Shown here one piece after another: positions 44,654 to 54,939 of a stretch of 64,000 bases of DNA. The stretch covers positions 62,001 through 126,000 of the forward strand of contig NZ_LXNG01000058.1 of NCBI RefSeq assembly GCF_001642575.1, in the 5' to 3' direction. The notes under the pieces were generated by a model. That model was not told the DNA's origin. It made no database searches and saw nothing but the letters and a program-made list of their open reading frames with translations. The stretch comes from Xanthomonas floridensis. Lineage in GTDB: Bacteria; Pseudomonadota; Gammaproteobacteria; Xanthomonadales; Xanthomonadaceae. Each line of letters starts with the position of its first letter. Position 1 is the stretch's first letter. Made by a program: the position numbers and the translations under genes.

Positions 44654-45982
44654 ATGAGCGGGCAGCGTCAGTTGTCGCTGGGGGCCTTTCTGATGGCCAC
44701 TGGCCATCACGTGGCGGCGTGGCGTCACCCGCAGGTGAGCGCAGACACGCTGGATTTTGCGCAGTACCGCGAGATGGTGCGCATCGCCGAAGCCGCGAAG
44801 TTCGATGCGGTGTTCGTCGCCGACAGCCTGGCCGCCGCTGGCGGGCCGATCGCGCCACGCATGGCGCGTTCCAGCCTGTTCGAGCCGCTGACGCTGCTCA
44901 GCGCGCTGGCCGCGGTGACCGAGCGTATCGGGCTGATCGCCACCATGACCACCAGCTACAACGAGCCATATCACGTGGCGCGCAAGTTCGCCTCGCTGGA
45001 TCATCTGTCCGGCGGGCGCGCAGGCTGGAATCTGGTCACCTCCGATGCCGCCGACGAAGCGCTCAACTTCAATCGCGATGCGCATTACGTGCATGCCGAG
45101 CGCTATGCGCGGGCGCGCGAATTCCAGCACGTGGTGGCCGGCCTGTGGGACAGTTGGGATGACGACGCGTTCATCGCCGACAAGGCGGCCGGCCGGCATC
45201 ACGACCCGGCGCGTGCGCACGTGCTCGACCACCGCGGCGCGCATTTCCAGGTGCGTGGGCCACTCAATATCGCGCGCGCTCCGCAGGGCCATCCGGTGCT
45301 GGTGCAGGCCGGCTCGTCCGAGCCGGGGCGCGCATTGGCGGCAGAGACTGCCGAGGTGGTGTTCACCGCGCAATCGTCGCTGGCCAAGGCACAGGCGTTC
45401 TATGCCGACATCAAGGGGCGGCTGGAGCAGTTCGGCCGGCCGCGCGACGCGTTGAAGGTGCTGCCCGGCGTGTTCATCGTGGTGGGACAGAGCCAGGCCG
45501 AAGCGCAGGAAAAGTTCGAGCAGTTTCAGCAGTTGGTGGAGCCGGAGGTGGGCATCGCCCTGCTGTCGCGCATGTTGGGCAACTTCGATCTATCCGGCTA
45601 TCCGCCCGATGGCCCGCTGCCGGAATTGCCGCTGACCGAAACCGGCCAGCGCAGCCGCCAGCAGCTGTTCACCGAGCTGGCCGGACAGGAGCAATTGAGC
45701 ATTGCCCAGCTCGGTCGGCGTATCGCCGGCGGGCGCGGGCACTACAGCCTGATCGGCACACCCACGCAGATTGCCGACGAGCTGCAGGCCTGGTTCGAAG
45801 GCGAGGCCGCGGATGGCTTCAACGTGCTGGTGCCGCATCTGCCTGCAGGCCTGGCCGATGTGGCTGCGCACGTGGTACCGGAGCTGCAGCGGCGCGGCCT
45901 GTTCCGGCGTGACTATGCAGGGCGTACCTTGCGCGATCATCTGGGGCTGGCACGCCCCGCCAATCGCTTCAGCGCACGCTGA
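44654..45982 (+). CDS. FMNH2-dependent monooxygenase, NtaA/SnaA/DszA type
   Basis: A 442-residue luciferase-like TIM-barrel oxygenase. It has the family features LSLGAFLMATGHHVAAWRHP, FDAVFVADS, LAAVTERIGLIATMTTSYNEPYHVARKFASLDHLSGGRAGWNLVTS, and VLVQAGSSEPGRALAAETAEVVFTAQ. Relatives use FMNH2 from a separate reductase to cleave nitrilotriacetate (NtaA) or dibenzothiophene sulfone (DszA). Here it probably desulfonates or degrades an imported sulfur compound, as its neighbours include SsuACB. It differs from SsuD in being longer. No flavin reductase gene is in the cluster. ATG 44654 is preferred over GTG 44648. Confidence 0.85.
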   Translation: MSGQRQLSLGAFLMATGHHVAAWRHPQVSADTLDFAQYREMVRIAEAAKFDAVFVADSLAAAGGPIAPRMARSSLFEPLTLLSALAAVTERIGLIATMTTSYNEPYHVARKFASLDHLSGGRAGWNLVTSDAADEALNFNRDAHYVHAERYARAREFQHVVAGLWDSWDDDAFIADKAAGRHHDPARAHVLDHRGAHFQVRGPLNIARAPQGHPVLVQAGSSEPGRALAAETAEVVFTAQSSLAKAQAFYADIKGRLEQFGRPRDALKVLPGVFIVVGQSQAEAQEKFEQFQQLVEPEVGIALLSRMLGNFDLSGYPPDGPLPELPLTETGQRSRQQLFTELAGQEQLSIAQLGRRIAGGRGHYSLIGTPTQIADELQAWFEGEAADGFNVLVPHLPAGLADVAAHVVPELQRRGLFRRDYAGRTLRDHLGLARPANRFSAR

Positions 45983-45998
45983 TCTACCGGACACTCTG

Positions 45999-47039
45999 AT
46001 GACCTATCTCGCACATCCCGATCGTTACGACCGCATCGCCTACCGCCGTGTCGGCCGCAGCGGTCTTGTCCTGCCTGCGCTGTCGCTGGGCCTGTGGCAC
46101 AACTTCGGCGACAGCACACCGATCGACACCCAGCGTGCGTTGCTGCGCACGGCATTCGATCTGGGCATCACCCATTTCGACCTGGCCAACAACTACGGCC
46201 CGCCGTATGGCAGCGCGGAAATCAACTTCGGCCGCCTGCTGCGCGAGGATTTCAGGCCGTATCGCGATGAATTGATCATTTCCACCAAGGCCGGCTGGGA
46301 CATGTGGCCGGGCCCGTACGGGCAGGGCGGCGGTTCGCGCAAATACCTGCTGTCCAGCCTGGACCAGAGCCTGCAACGGCTGGGCGTGGACTATGTGGAC
46401 ATTTTCTATTCGCACCGTTTCGATGCGGATACGCCGCTGGAAGAAACCGCAGGTGCACTGGCCAGTGCGGTGCAACAGGGCAAGGCACTGTATGTGGGCG
46501 TGTCGTCGTATTCGTCGGCGCGCACGCGCGACATTGCAGCGTTGCTGCGCGAGTGGAAGGTGCCGCTGCTGATCCATCAACCGGCCTACAACCTGTTCAA
46601 CCGTTGGCCGGAGCAGGACCTGCTGGACACCACCGCCGACCTCGGCGCCGGCGTGATCGCCTTTACGCCGCTGGCGCAGGGCCTGCTCACCGGCAAGTAC
46701 CTGCAGGGCGTGCCGGCCGATGCGCGGGTCAACCGCCCGGGCGGTCAGTCGCTGCGCCCGGAGCACCTGTCCGACGACAATCTGCGGCGTGCGCGTGGCC
46801 TGGACGGCATCGCGCGCCAGCGCGGGCAGAGCCTTGCCCAGCTGGCGCTGGCCTGGGTGTTGCGCGATGCGCGCGTGAGCTCGGCGCTGCTGGGTGCCAG
46901 CCGCCCGGAGCAACTGGTGGAGAACGTGGCGGCGCTGCAGAACCTGCATTTCAGCCCGGAAGAGTTGGCCGAGATCGACCGCTACGCGGTCGAGGGCGGT
47001 ATCAACCTCTGGGAAAAACCGTCCACCGATTGGCAATGA
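45999..47039 (+). CDS. Aldo/keto reductase, YghZ (L-glyceraldehyde-3-phosphate reductase) type
   Basis: A 346-residue NADPH-dependent AKR. The catalytic tetrad is visible: Asp and Tyr in FDLANNYG, Lys in IISTKAGWDMWPGPYG and His in FYSHRFD. The NADPH-binding end is SSALLGASRPEQLVENVAAL. It starts 16 bases after the monooxygenase stop and is followed by ssuA after 11 bases, so it belongs to the same operon. Sulfonate oxygenation releases an aldehyde, so a role in reducing that aldehyde to an alcohol is plausible but unproved. Confidence 0.9.
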   Translation: MTYLAHPDRYDRIAYRRVGRSGLVLPALSLGLWHNFGDSTPIDTQRALLRTAFDLGITHFDLANNYGPPYGSAEINFGRLLREDFRPYRDELIISTKAGWDMWPGPYGQGGGSRKYLLSSLDQSLQRLGVDYVDIFYSHRFDADTPLEETAGALASAVQQGKALYVGVSSYSSARTRDIAALLREWKVPLLIHQPAYNLFNRWPEQDLLDTTADLGAGVIAFTPLAQGLLTGKYLQGVPADARVNRPGGQSLRPEHLSDDNLRRARGLDGIARQRGQSLAQLALAWVLRDARVSSALLGASRPEQLVENVAALQNLHFSPEELAEIDRYAVEGGINLWEKPSTDWQ

Positions 47040-47050
47040 GGAGGGTATCG

Positions 47051-48139
47051 ATGCGCCATGAGGTTGCAGCAATGCGTAGACACGCGATGGCAAGGCCGCC
47101 GGTCGATGCGGCAAGGCCCTCGGGAGCGGTCAGTGCTGCAGTTGACGCCGGGCTGGCGCGCAGGGGTGCGGCGGCGTTTGCCAGGCGCATCGCCGCGCTG
47201 GTGTTGCTGAGCCTTGTGTGGATGCAGGTGGCTGCGGCGGCAGAACCGGCGCAATTGCGCATTGGCTACCAGAAGGCGGTCTCCAGCCTGGTGCTGGCCA
47301 GACAGCATCGGCTGCTGGAGCAGCGTTTTCCGCGCACCAGGATCACCTGGGTGGAATTTCCGGCCGGCCCGCAGTTGCTGGAGGCGTTGAACGTGGGCAG
47401 CATCGATCTGGGCGGTGCCGGCGATATCCCGCCGCTGTTCGCACAGGCGGCCGGCGCGGATCTGCTGTACGTGGGCTGGGTGCCGCCCACGCCGAAAGCC
47501 GAGACCATTCTGGTGCCGGCCAAGAGCACGCTGCGGCGTGTGGCCGACCTGAAGGGCAAGCGCGTTGCCTTCCAGAAGGGCTCCAGTGCGCACAACCTGC
47601 TGCTGCGGCTGTTGGCCAGGTCCGGGCTGAGCATGCGCGACATCACGCCGCTGTACCTGTCGCCGGCCAACGCGCGCGCCGCATTCGCGGCCGGGCAGGT
47701 GGATGCCTGGGCGATCTGGGACCCGTGGTATTCGGCCTTGACGCTGGACGGCAGCGCGCGTCTGCTCGCCAATGGCGAGGGGCTGGGACTGACCGGCGGG
47801 TTCTTCCTGTCCTCGCGCCGCTATGCCACGGCATGGGGCCCGTTCGTGCAGCAGGTGCTGGGCACGCTCAACCAGGCCGATGGGTTGCTGGAACGCGACC
47901 GCGCCGGCAGCATCAAGGTGCTGGCACAGGTGAGCGGGCTGTCGCCTGCGGTGGTGGAGCGCACCTTGGCGCATCGCCCGCCGGCCAGCGTGCAGCCGCT
48001 GAGCGAGCAGGTGATCAAGGCGCAGCAGGCCACCGCCGATCTGTTCTTCGCACAGCGCCTGTTGCCCAAACGCGTGCTGGTGGCACCGGCGGTCTGGCGT
48101 GCGCCCGCCAGCGTTACCGCACAGGCTGCACGAAAGTGA
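47051..48139 (+). CDS. ssuA: SsuA-type sulfonate-binding periplasmic protein
   Basis: A 362-residue substrate-binding protein. An AGGAGG ribosome binding site (47039-47044) fixes the ATG at 47051, which gives a long basic N-region (about 50 residues) before the signal helix IAALVLLSLVWMQVAAAA. The mature protein begins with EPAQLRIGYQKAVSSLVLARQHRLLEQRFP, then WVEFPAGPQLLEALNVGSIDLGGAGDIPPLFAQ and VDAWAIWDPWYS, all typical of aliphatic sulfonate binders. Substrate preference may differ from E. coli SsuA. It belongs to the ssuA-ssuC-ssuB importer. Confidence 0.88.
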   Translation: MRHEVAAMRRHAMARPPVDAARPSGAVSAAVDAGLARRGAAAFARRIAALVLLSLVWMQVAAAAEPAQLRIGYQKAVSSLVLARQHRLLEQRFPRTRITWVEFPAGPQLLEALNVGSIDLGGAGDIPPLFAQAAGADLLYVGWVPPTPKAETILVPAKSTLRRVADLKGKRVAFQKGSSAHNLLLRLLARSGLSMRDITPLYLSPANARAAFAAGQVDAWAIWDPWYSALTLDGSARLLANGEGLGLTGGFFLSSRRYATAWGPFVQQVLGTLNQADGLLERDRAGSIKVLAQVSGLSPAVVERTLAHRPPASVQPLSEQVIKAQQATADLFFAQRLLPKRVLVAPAVWRAPASVTAQAARK

Positions 48140-48185
48140 TGCGCACACCGACCTCGATCCAGCGCTGCAGCCGGCCGGTGCGCGC

Positions 48186-48980
48186 ATGAGTACGCCGCTG
48201 CGCCAGTGGAGCAGCCGGCTGGTGCCATGGCTGCTGCCGTTGGCGGTGGTGACGGCCTGGCAGATCGCCGCGTCCACCGGGTGGCTGCCCGAGCGCATCC
48301 TGCCGGCGCCGGATGCGGTACTGCGCGCAGCGGCCACGCTGGTGCAAAGCGGGGAGCTGTGGCAGCACCTGGCCATCAGCAGTTGGCGTGCGGCGCTGGG
48401 GCTGGCCATCGGCGGCAGTATCGGGCTGGCGCTGGGCCTGCTGACCGGCGTGTCGCGGGTGGCTGAGCGGCTGCTCGACAGCAGCCTGCAGATGCTGCGC
48501 AACGTGCCGCATCTGGCGCTGATTCCGCTGGTGATCCTGTGGTTCGGCATCGATGAAGGCGCCAAGCTGTTTCTGGTGGCGCTGGGCACGTTCTTCCCGA
48601 TCTATCTCAATACCTATCACGGCATCCGCAGCGTGGACCCGGCACTGATCGAGATGGCACGCAACTACGGCCTGCGCGGGCCACAGTTGTTCGTCGACGT
48701 GCTGTTACCCGGCGCGCTGCCGTCGATTCTGGTCGGGCTGCGCTTCGCATTGGGGCTGATGTGGCTGACCTTGATCGTGGCCGAAACCATCTCGGCCAGC
48801 TCCGGCATCGGTTACCTGGCAATGAACGCACGCGAATTCCTGCAGACCGATATCGTGGTGGTGGCGATCGTGTTGTACGCGCTGCTCGGCAAGCTGGCCG
48901 ACCTGGCCGCGCGCGGACTGGAAGCCTGGTGGCTGGGCTGGCATCCAGCGCAGCAACAGCGCACCCAGGTGCAGCGATGA
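48186..48980 (+). CDS. ssuC: Sulfonate ABC transporter permease SsuC
   Basis: A 264-residue inner-membrane permease with about six transmembrane helices and the cytoplasmic EAA-type loop [35 protein letters not shown], which docks to the ATPase. [40 protein letters not shown] is characteristic of SsuC/TauC. The ATG at 48186 ([10 protein letters not shown]) is used; a longer in-frame version from 48099 would overlap ssuA. The stop overlaps the ssuB start by ATGA. Confidence 0.92.
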   Translation: MSTPLRQWSSRLVPWLLPLAVVTAWQIAASTGWLPERILPAPDAVLRAAATLVQSGELWQHLAISSWRAALGLAIGGSIGLALGLLTGVSRVAERLLDSSLQMLRNVPHLALIPLVILWFGIDEGAKLFLVALGTFFPIYLNTYHGIRSVDPALIEMARNYGLRGPQLFVDVLLPGALPSILVGLRFALGLMWLTLIVAETISASSGIGYLAMNAREFLQTDIVVVAIVLYALLGKLADLAARGLEAWWLGWHPAQQQRTQVQR

Positions 48981-49810
48981 CCACCCACCAGAACGGCCTG
49001 CCGCTGCGCCTGCGCGGGATCGGCAAGCGCTATGGTCAGGCCGATGTGTTGCGCGGGATCGATCTGGACATCGCGCCTGGCGCCTGCCTGGCGGTGGTCG
49101 GGCGCAGTGGCTGCGGCAAGAGCACCTTGCTGCGGGTGATCGCCGGACTTGAGGCGGCCGATACCGGTAGCGTCGACAGCGCTGATGCACCGCTGGCGGC
49201 GCAGCGCGATGCGGTGCGGCTGATGTTCCAGGATGCGCGCCTGCTGCCGTGGAAGCGCGTGATCGACAACGTGGCGCTCGGGCTGGGCCGCGCCGGGCGC
49301 ACACAGGCACAGGCCGCACTGAATGCGGTGGGACTGGGCGCGCGTGCAGGCGATTGGCCGGCGGCGCTGTCGGGCGGCCAGCGGCAGCGGGTGGCACTGG
49401 CACGTGCGCTGGTGCATCGGCCGCGGCTGTTGCTGCTGGACGAGCCGCTGGGCGCACTGGATGCGCTCACCCGCATCGAGATGCAGCAGCTGATCGTGCA
49501 GCTGTGGCGTCAGTACGGTTTCACCCTGGTACTGGTCACCCATGACGTGGCCGAGGCCTGTGCACTGGCCGATCGCATCGTGGTGATCGAGCACGGCCAG
49601 GTCGGCCTGGAGGTGGACGTGCCGGTGGCGCACCCGCGCACGCCAGGCATGCCGGCGCTGGCGGCGACCCAGGCCCAGGTGCTCTCGCGCCTGCTGGGAG
49701 GTGGGCCGGTGGAGGCATCGGTGGCTGCCGGAGAGGTCGATGCCGGTCGGGGTGGCGCCGTGCGTACCGCTCCGGCGCGGCCAGGAGGGACACTGCGTCG
49801 GATCGTCTAG
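48977..49810 (+). CDS. ssuB: Sulfonate ABC transporter ATPase SsuB
   Basis: A 277-residue ATP-binding subunit. Walker A is GRSGCGKST (42-50), the Q-loop is in [11 protein letters not shown], the signature is [14 protein letters not shown], Walker B is [13 protein letters not shown], and the switch His is in [19 protein letters not shown] is typical of the nitrate/sulfonate/taurine importer group. It is translationally coupled to ssuC and is the last gene of the cluster. The final 40 residues ([15 protein letters not shown]...) are low-complexity and beyond the usual fold. Confidence 0.94.
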   Translation: MTTHQNGLPLRLRGIGKRYGQADVLRGIDLDIAPGACLAVVGRSGCGKSTLLRVIAGLEAADTGSVDSADAPLAAQRDAVRLMFQDARLLPWKRVIDNVALGLGRAGRTQAQAALNAVGLGARAGDWPAALSGGQRQRVALARALVHRPRLLLLDEPLGALDALTRIEMQQLIVQLWRQYGFTLVLVTHDVAEACALADRIVVIEHGQVGLEVDVPVAHPRTPGMPALAATQAQVLSRLLGGGPVEASVAAGEVDAGRGGAVRTAPARPGGTLRRIV

Positions 49811-49922
49811 GGCGCCCGGCCGCCGGTCGCCACGGCACGGGCGTCGGGCGCCGCATGCCTGGTGCCGCTGGGCGCCTAGGTAGGCTGATTGGCGTCCGCC
49901 ACGCTTTCGTGTCGCAGCGCAT

Positions 49923-49950
49923 CTTGAAACGCCGCCTGGAAACCGCATCT
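49923..49950 (+). promoter_or_regulatory. Heat-shock (sigma-32) promoter of clpB
   Basis: CTTGAAA at 49923-49929 is an exact -35 element, and CCGCATCT at 49943-49950 matches the CCCCATNT -10 with one change, at a 13-bp spacing. It lies about 47 bp upstream of the clpB ATG, as expected for a heat-shock chaperone gene. Confidence 0.82.
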
Positions 49951-49996
49951 GCTCGGTATCGCCGGACTTGCCGGCCACCCGTTCAGAGGAATCCCC

Positions 49997-52582
49997 ATGC
50001 GGATGGACAAACTCACCTCGCGGTTCCAGCAGGCACTGGCCGACGCACAGTCGCTGGCCGTGGGACGCGACCACAACATCATCGAACCGGTGCACGTGCT
50101 GGCCGCGCTGCTCGACCAGAGCGGCGGCAGCACGCGCCCCTTGCTGTCGCAGGCCGGCGTCAATGTGCCGCTGCTGCGCGAGCGCCTCGGCGAGGCGCTG
50201 GATACGCTGCCCAAGGTGTCCGGCCAGGAAGGCAATCTGTCGATCGGCAACGATCTCAATCGCCTGCTCAACCAGACCGACAAACTCGCCCAGCAGCATG
50301 GCGATGCCTTCATCGCCAGTGAGTGGTTCGTGCTGGCCGCTGCCGACGATGCCAGCCCGCTGGGCGTGGCCTTGCGCGCGGCCGGTGGCGACAAGAAGAA
50401 GATCGAAGCGGCCATCGACAAGCTGCGCGGCGGCGAGACCGTGCAGTCGGAAAACGCCGAAGAACAGCGCCAGGCGCTGGAGAAGTACACCATCGACCTG
50501 ACCGCGCGTGCCGAAAGCGGCAAGCTCGATCCGGTGATCGGCCGCGACGAGGAAATCCGCCGCACCATCCAGGTGTTGCAGCGGCGTACCAAGAACAACC
50601 CGGTGCTGATCGGCGAGCCCGGCGTGGGCAAGACCGCCATTGTCGAAGGCCTGGCCCAGCGCATCATCAACGGCGAAGTCCCCGAAGGCCTCCGCGGCAA
50701 GCGCGTGCTGTCGCTGGACATGGGCGCGCTGATCGCAGGCGCCAAATTCCGCGGCGAATTTGAAGAACGCCTCAAGGCGGTGCTCAGCGACCTGTCCAAG
50801 AACGAAGGCCAGATCATCCTGTTCATCGACGAGCTGCACACCATGGTGGGTGCGGGCAAGGCCGATGGCGCGATGGACGCCGGCAACATGCTCAAGCCGG
50901 CGCTGGCGCGCGGCGAGCTGCATTGCATCGGCGCCACCACGCTGGACGAATATCGCAAGTACATCGAAAAGGATGCCGCGCTGGAGCGCCGCTTCCAGAA
51001 GGTGTTCGTGGGCGAGCCGACGGTGGAGGACACCATCGCGATCCTGCGTGGGTTGAAGGAACGCTATGCCGTGCATCACGGCGTGGAGATCACCGACCCG
51101 GCGATCGTTGCGGCGGCTACGCTATCCAACCGCTACATCACCGACCGCCAGCTGCCGGACAAGGCCATCGACCTGATGGACGAAGCCGCATCGCGCATCC
51201 GCATGGAGATCGACTCCAAGCCGGAGGAACTCGATCGCCTGGAGCGCCGCCTGATCCAGCTCAAGATCCAGCGCGAGATGCTGAAGAAGGAAAAGGACGA
51301 GGCCTCGCGCCAGCGCCTGGCCGACCTGGAAAGCGACATCGACAAGCTCGAACGCGAGTTCTCCGATCTCAACGAGGTGTGGAAGTCCGAGAAGGCCGCG
51401 CTGCAGGGCACCACCAAGATCAAGGAGCAGATCGAGCACGCCAAGCTGGAGCTGGAAGCGGCGCAGCGCCGGCAGGACTACGCCAAGATGAGCGAGATCC
51501 AGTACGGCGTATTGCCGCAGCTAGAAAAGCAGATGCTGCTGGCCAACGAAGTGGAGCACCACGACTTCAAGCTGGTGCAGGACCGCGTGACCGCCGAGGA
51601 AATCGCCGAGGTGGTGTCGCGCTGGACCGGCATTCCGGTCAACAAGATGCTCGAGGGCGAGCGCGACAAACTGCTGCGCATGGAAGACGAGCTGCATCAG
51701 CGCGTGGTCGGCCAGAACGAGGCGATCAAGGTGGTGTCCGATGCCGTGCGGCGTTCGCGCGCCGGCCTGTCCGATCCCAATCGCCCGAGTGGTTCGTTCC
51801 TGTTCTTAGGTCCCACCGGCGTGGGCAAGACCGAGTTGTGCAAGGCGCTGGCGGACTTCCTGTTCGACAGCACCGAAGCGATGATCCGCATCGACATGAG
51901 CGAGTTCATGGAGAAGCATTCGGTGTCGCGCCTGATCGGTGCGCCTCCGGGCTACGTGGGCTATGAAGAGGGCGGTTATCTCACCGAGGCGGTGCGTCGT
52001 CGTCCGTATTCGTTGATCCTGCTGGACGAGGTCGAAAAGGCGCATGCCGATGTCTTCAATATCCTGTTGCAGGTGCTCGACGATGGCCGTTTGACCGATG
52101 GCCAGGGACGCACGGTGGATTTCCGCAATACCGTCATTGTGATGACCTCCAACCTGGGCTCGCACCAGATCCAGGAACTGTCCGGCGACGGCAGTGCCGA
52201 GGCCTATACGCAGATGAAGGCAGCAGTGATGGGCGTGGTGCAGGCGCACTTCCGCCCCGAGTTCATCAACCGGCTGGACGACATCGTGGTGTTCCATCCG
52301 CTGGACAAGGCGCAGATCAAATCGATCGCGCGCATCCAACTGCAGGGGTTGGAGAAACGACTGGGCGAGCGCGGGCTCAAGCTGGACCTGGACGATGCGG
52401 CGCTGGAGCTGCTTGGCAATGTCGGCTTCGACCCGGTGTATGGCGCGCGCCCGCTCAAGCGCGCCATCCAGTCGCAGGTGGAAAACCCGTTGGCCCAGCA
52501 AATATTGTCTGGCCATTATCTCAGCGGCGACACCGTGCGTGTGCGCAGCGACGGCGGGCGGCTGGCGTTTATGAAAGGCTGA
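49997..52582 (+). CDS. clpB: Protein disaggregase chaperone ClpB
   Basis: An 861-residue hexameric AAA+ protein that pulls polypeptides out of aggregates with DnaK. It has an N domain (about 1-145), the first ATPase domain with Walker [11 protein letters not shown] (about 205) and Walker [13 protein letters not shown], the coiled-coil M domain (about 400-530), and a second ATPase domain with [10 protein letters not shown] (about 605) and [11 protein letters not shown]. The M domain separates it from ClpA/ClpC. An ATG at 50003 is also possible; the first ATG at 49997 ([10 protein letters not shown]) is used. A sigma-32-like promoter and a downstream hairpin frame the gene. Confidence 0.97.
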   Translation: MRMDKLTSRFQQALADAQSLAVGRDHNIIEPVHVLAALLDQSGGSTRPLLSQAGVNVPLLRERLGEALDTLPKVSGQEGNLSIGNDLNRLLNQTDKLAQQHGDAFIASEWFVLAAADDASPLGVALRAAGGDKKKIEAAIDKLRGGETVQSENAEEQRQALEKYTIDLTARAESGKLDPVIGRDEEIRRTIQVLQRRTKNNPVLIGEPGVGKTAIVEGLAQRIINGEVPEGLRGKRVLSLDMGALIAGAKFRGEFEERLKAVLSDLSKNEGQIILFIDELHTMVGAGKADGAMDAGNMLKPALARGELHCIGATTLDEYRKYIEKDAALERRFQKVFVGEPTVEDTIAILRGLKERYAVHHGVEITDPAIVAAATLSNRYITDRQLPDKAIDLMDEAASRIRMEIDSKPEELDRLERRLIQLKIQREMLKKEKDEASRQRLADLESDIDKLEREFSDLNEVWKSEKAALQGTTKIKEQIEHAKLELEAAQRRQDYAKMSEIQYGVLPQLEKQMLLANEVEHHDFKLVQDRVTAEEIAEVVSRWTGIPVNKMLEGERDKLLRMEDELHQRVVGQNEAIKVVSDAVRRSRAGLSDPNRPSGSFLFLGPTGVGKTELCKALADFLFDSTEAMIRIDMSEFMEKHSVSRLIGAPPGYVGYEEGGYLTEAVRRRPYSLILLDEVEKAHADVFNILLQVLDDGRLTDGQGRTVDFRNTVIVMTSNLGSHQIQELSGDGSAEAYTQMKAAVMGVVQAHFRPEFINRLDDIVVFHPLDKAQIKSIARIQLQGLEKRLGERGLKLDLDDAALELLGNVGFDPVYGARPLKRAIQSQVENPLAQQILSGHYLSGDTVRVRSDGGRLAFMKG

Positions 52583-52630
52583 GAATTGGTCATGGGCGCG
52601 CGTCGCATCGGCGCAGATGGTTGATGTATC

Positions 52631-52660
52631 AAACGGGCACTGCGCAGGTAGTGCCCGTTT
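52631..52660 (+). terminator. Hairpin downstream of clpB
   Basis: AAACGGGCACT and AGTGCCCGTTT form a perfect 11-bp stem with an eight-base loop. Only three T residues follow within the stem end, so it may act with Rho or mainly as a 3' stabilising structure. Confidence 0.7.
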
Positions 52661-52790
52661 GCGTTATGCGGACTGGCGCGGCGCATCAGTTGTGCTTACA
52701 ACGCGGTGGCATGAGGTCATCACCACTGATTTGGGAAGGAATCAGGGGTCGCGGCTATCGTCGGCGTTCTTTCCGAGAGCGAGCCGTGCC

Positions 52791-54077
52791 ATGACCGATC
52801 CGCAGTGGAAACCCGAAACCATCGCCGTGCATGGGGGCTATCGCCCCGACCCGACTACGCGCGCGGTGGCGGTGCCGATCTACCAGACCGTGGCGTATGC
52901 CTTCGACGACACCCAGCATGGTGCGGACCTGTTCGACCTGAAGGTGCAGGGCAATATCTACAGCCGCATCATGAACCCCACCAACGACGTGCTGGAGCAG
53001 CGTGTCGCTGCGCTGGAAGGCGGCATCGGGGCGCTGGCGCTGGCATCGGGGCAGGCGGCGGTGACCTATGCGATCCAGACCATCGCCGAGGCGGGCGACA
53101 ATATCGTCTCGTCCAGTGCGCTATATGGCGGCACCTACAATCTGTTCGCGCATACGCTGCCGCAGTTCGGCATCAGTACGCGGTTTGCCGACTACCGCGA
53201 TCCGCAGGCGTTCGCCGGCCTGATCGACGACCGCACCAAGGCGGTGTTCGTCGAGTCGATCGGCAACCCGCGCGGCAATATTACCGACATCGAAGCCGTT
53301 GCCGCGGTAGCGCATGCGCACGGCGTGCCGCTGATCGTGGACAACACTGTGGCCACGCCGTCGCTACTGCGGCCGATCGACTTCGGTGCCGACATCGTGG
53401 TGCATTCGTTGACCAAATACCTGGGCGGACACGGCAACAGCATCGGTGGTGCGATCGTGGACAGCGGGCGCTTTCCGTGGGCCGCACACAAGGCGCGCTT
53501 CCCGCGCCTCAACGAGCCGGATGTGAGCTACCACGGCGTAGTGTATACCGAGGCGCTGGGCGAGGCCGCCTACATCGGCCGTGCGCGGGTGGTGCCGCTG
53601 CGCAATACCGGTGCGGCGTTGTCGCCGTTCAATGCGTTCCTGATCCTGCAAGGGATTGAAACCTTGCCGCTGCGCATGGAGCGCATCAATGCCAATACGT
53701 TGGCGATTGCCCGCTACCTGCAGCAGCATGCGCGCGTTGCCTGGGTCAATTACGCGGCGCTGCCCGATCACCCCGAGCACGCGCTGGCGCAGAAGTACCT
53801 GGGCGGGCACGGCTCGGGCGTGCTGACCTTCGGGTTGCCCGGTGGGCGCGCGGCTGGTGCACGGTTTCTGGATGCGCTGCAGCTGTTTACCCGGCTGGTG
53901 AATATCGGCGATGCCAAGTCGCTGGCGACGCACCCGGCATCCACTACCCATCGCCAGCTCGGGCCGGCCGAACTGGAACATGCCGGCGTCAGCGAAGACA
54001 CCGTGCGGTTGTCGGTTGGGATCGAGCATATCGATGACCTGCTGGCGGATCTGGAGCAGGCGCTGCAGAGAGCGTGA
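52791..54077 (+). CDS. metY: O-acetylhomoserine sulfhydrylase (MetY-type PLP enzyme)
   Basis: A 428-residue enzyme of the Cys/Met PLP family. MetY enzymes make homocysteine directly from O-acetylhomoserine and sulfide. Visible are TIAVHGGYRPDPTTRAVAVPIYQTVAYAFDD, the YSRIMNPTNDVLEQRVAALEGG segment, the PLP-binding Lys in VVHSLTKYLGG (about K209), and the SLATHPASTTH motif near the C-terminus. The length (about 430) fits MetY rather than the shorter MetB/MetZ. I chose ATG 52791; longer frames have no ribosome binding site. It may complement the organosulfur cluster by using the sulfite-derived sulfide, though the genes are not adjacent. Confidence 0.9.
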   Translation: MTDPQWKPETIAVHGGYRPDPTTRAVAVPIYQTVAYAFDDTQHGADLFDLKVQGNIYSRIMNPTNDVLEQRVAALEGGIGALALASGQAAVTYAIQTIAEAGDNIVSSSALYGGTYNLFAHTLPQFGISTRFADYRDPQAFAGLIDDRTKAVFVESIGNPRGNITDIEAVAAVAHAHGVPLIVDNTVATPSLLRPIDFGADIVVHSLTKYLGGHGNSIGGAIVDSGRFPWAAHKARFPRLNEPDVSYHGVVYTEALGEAAYIGRARVVPLRNTGAALSPFNAFLILQGIETLPLRMERINANTLAIARYLQQHARVAWVNYAALPDHPEHALAQKYLGGHGSGVLTFGLPGGRAAGARFLDALQLFTRLVNIGDAKSLATHPASTTHRQLGPAELEHAGVSEDTVRLSVGIEHIDDLLADLEQALQRA

Positions 54078-54112
54078 GGTTTTCAGCCATCTTCATAAGC
54101 AAGAACGGGGAG

Positions 54113-54149
54113 CCCCTCTCCCTGCGGCAGTGGGATTGGGGTGAGGGTA
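54113..54149. repeat. Decayed palindromic intergenic repeat
   Basis: CCCCTCTCCCTGCGGCAGTG followed by GGATTGGGGTGAGGGTA resembles the 15299-15338 repeat, but its inner stem is disrupted. It lies just after metY. Confidence 0.6.
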
Positions 54150-54624
54150 CGGCGAAGCACGATGCCTGTCGGTAGCGGCTTCGGTAGGGGCGGCAGCGCG
54201 GCCGGGGACTGGCTCCTCGGCTCGGTCAGACATTCTGTCTGACTCGCCGCCGCGGCACATCCTTGTGCCGCTCTCCGCCAATCCCCAGCCACGCTGCCGC
54301 CTCGGCACGTTGCTTCCATGACCTGGAACCGTGAACACGCCGTTGAAGCGCGGCATGAAGCTCTTCTCGGGTCGGGGCATTACGGCACCGCTTGCGGCTA
54401 CCGGTACGTGTGTCTCGGCTCGTGCGTGCTGCTGGCACGAGCCGGGGGCATGGAGAGTAGGCGGTACTTCACCTTTGAAGGCGCGTGGCGACGCGTGTGT
54501 CATTGCAGCCACTGACAGCTCCATGCGTCTCCGCTCATCCGGCGCTGCGCCTGGCCGGTTGCCGCGCACCTCCGAGGCGCCGCCGCCAATCCTGCTACCA
54601 TGCGCGCCCCTGAGGTGACTGCCG
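54150..54624. other. Intergenic region before the cobalamin riboswitch
   Basis: About 475 bp without a supported gene. It contains a perfect 8-bp inverted repeat, GTCAGACA (54225-54232) and TGTCTGAC (54236-54243), with a TTC loop and no T-tract. The btuB promoter should lie in the last 100 bp, but I cannot place it. Confidence 0.5.
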
Positions 54625-54808
54625 GCTGGCCGGTGGTTTAAACGGGAATCCGGTGCGCGCATCGCCTTGGCGAGGCGCAAGTCCGGAGCTGCCCCCGCAA
54701 CGGTGGGCGAGGCAAGGGTCCGCAGGTAAAGCCACTGTGCTGTGCATGGGAAGGCGCGGATCCGGGAAGCAACCAAGCTTCCGCTCGCAAGCCCGGAGAC
54801 CGGCCTGA
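54625..54808 (+). promoter_or_regulatory. Cobalamin (adenosylcobalamin) riboswitch
   Basis: Conserved blocks appear in the right order: TTTAAACGGGAATCCGGTG, AAGTCCGGAGCTGCCCCCGC followed by AACGGTG, AAAGCCACTG, GGGAAGG, and the B12 box AGCCCGGAGACCGGCC at the 3' end. GGCCGGT (54628-54634) pairs with ACCGGCC (54799-54805) as the P1 helix. In this class B12 binding usually blocks expression. The aptamer ends about 130 bp before the btuB ATG. Confidence 0.95.
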
Positions 54809-54939
54809 AGGGATTGACCCGGCACGCGGTGGGCGTGGCCTTGTGCATCTGGTGCGCGCGCGCCGGACGCCTGGCCCGTTGCTGCCTGCCGACCCCATTG
54901 CCCCCGCGCGGGTAGGCGCGGTTCCAGGAGCAGCAGTCG

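Noticed and set aside
52661-52790. SAM-type riboswitch before metY
   Set aside because: I could not match the conserved core of any SAM riboswitch class that I know.
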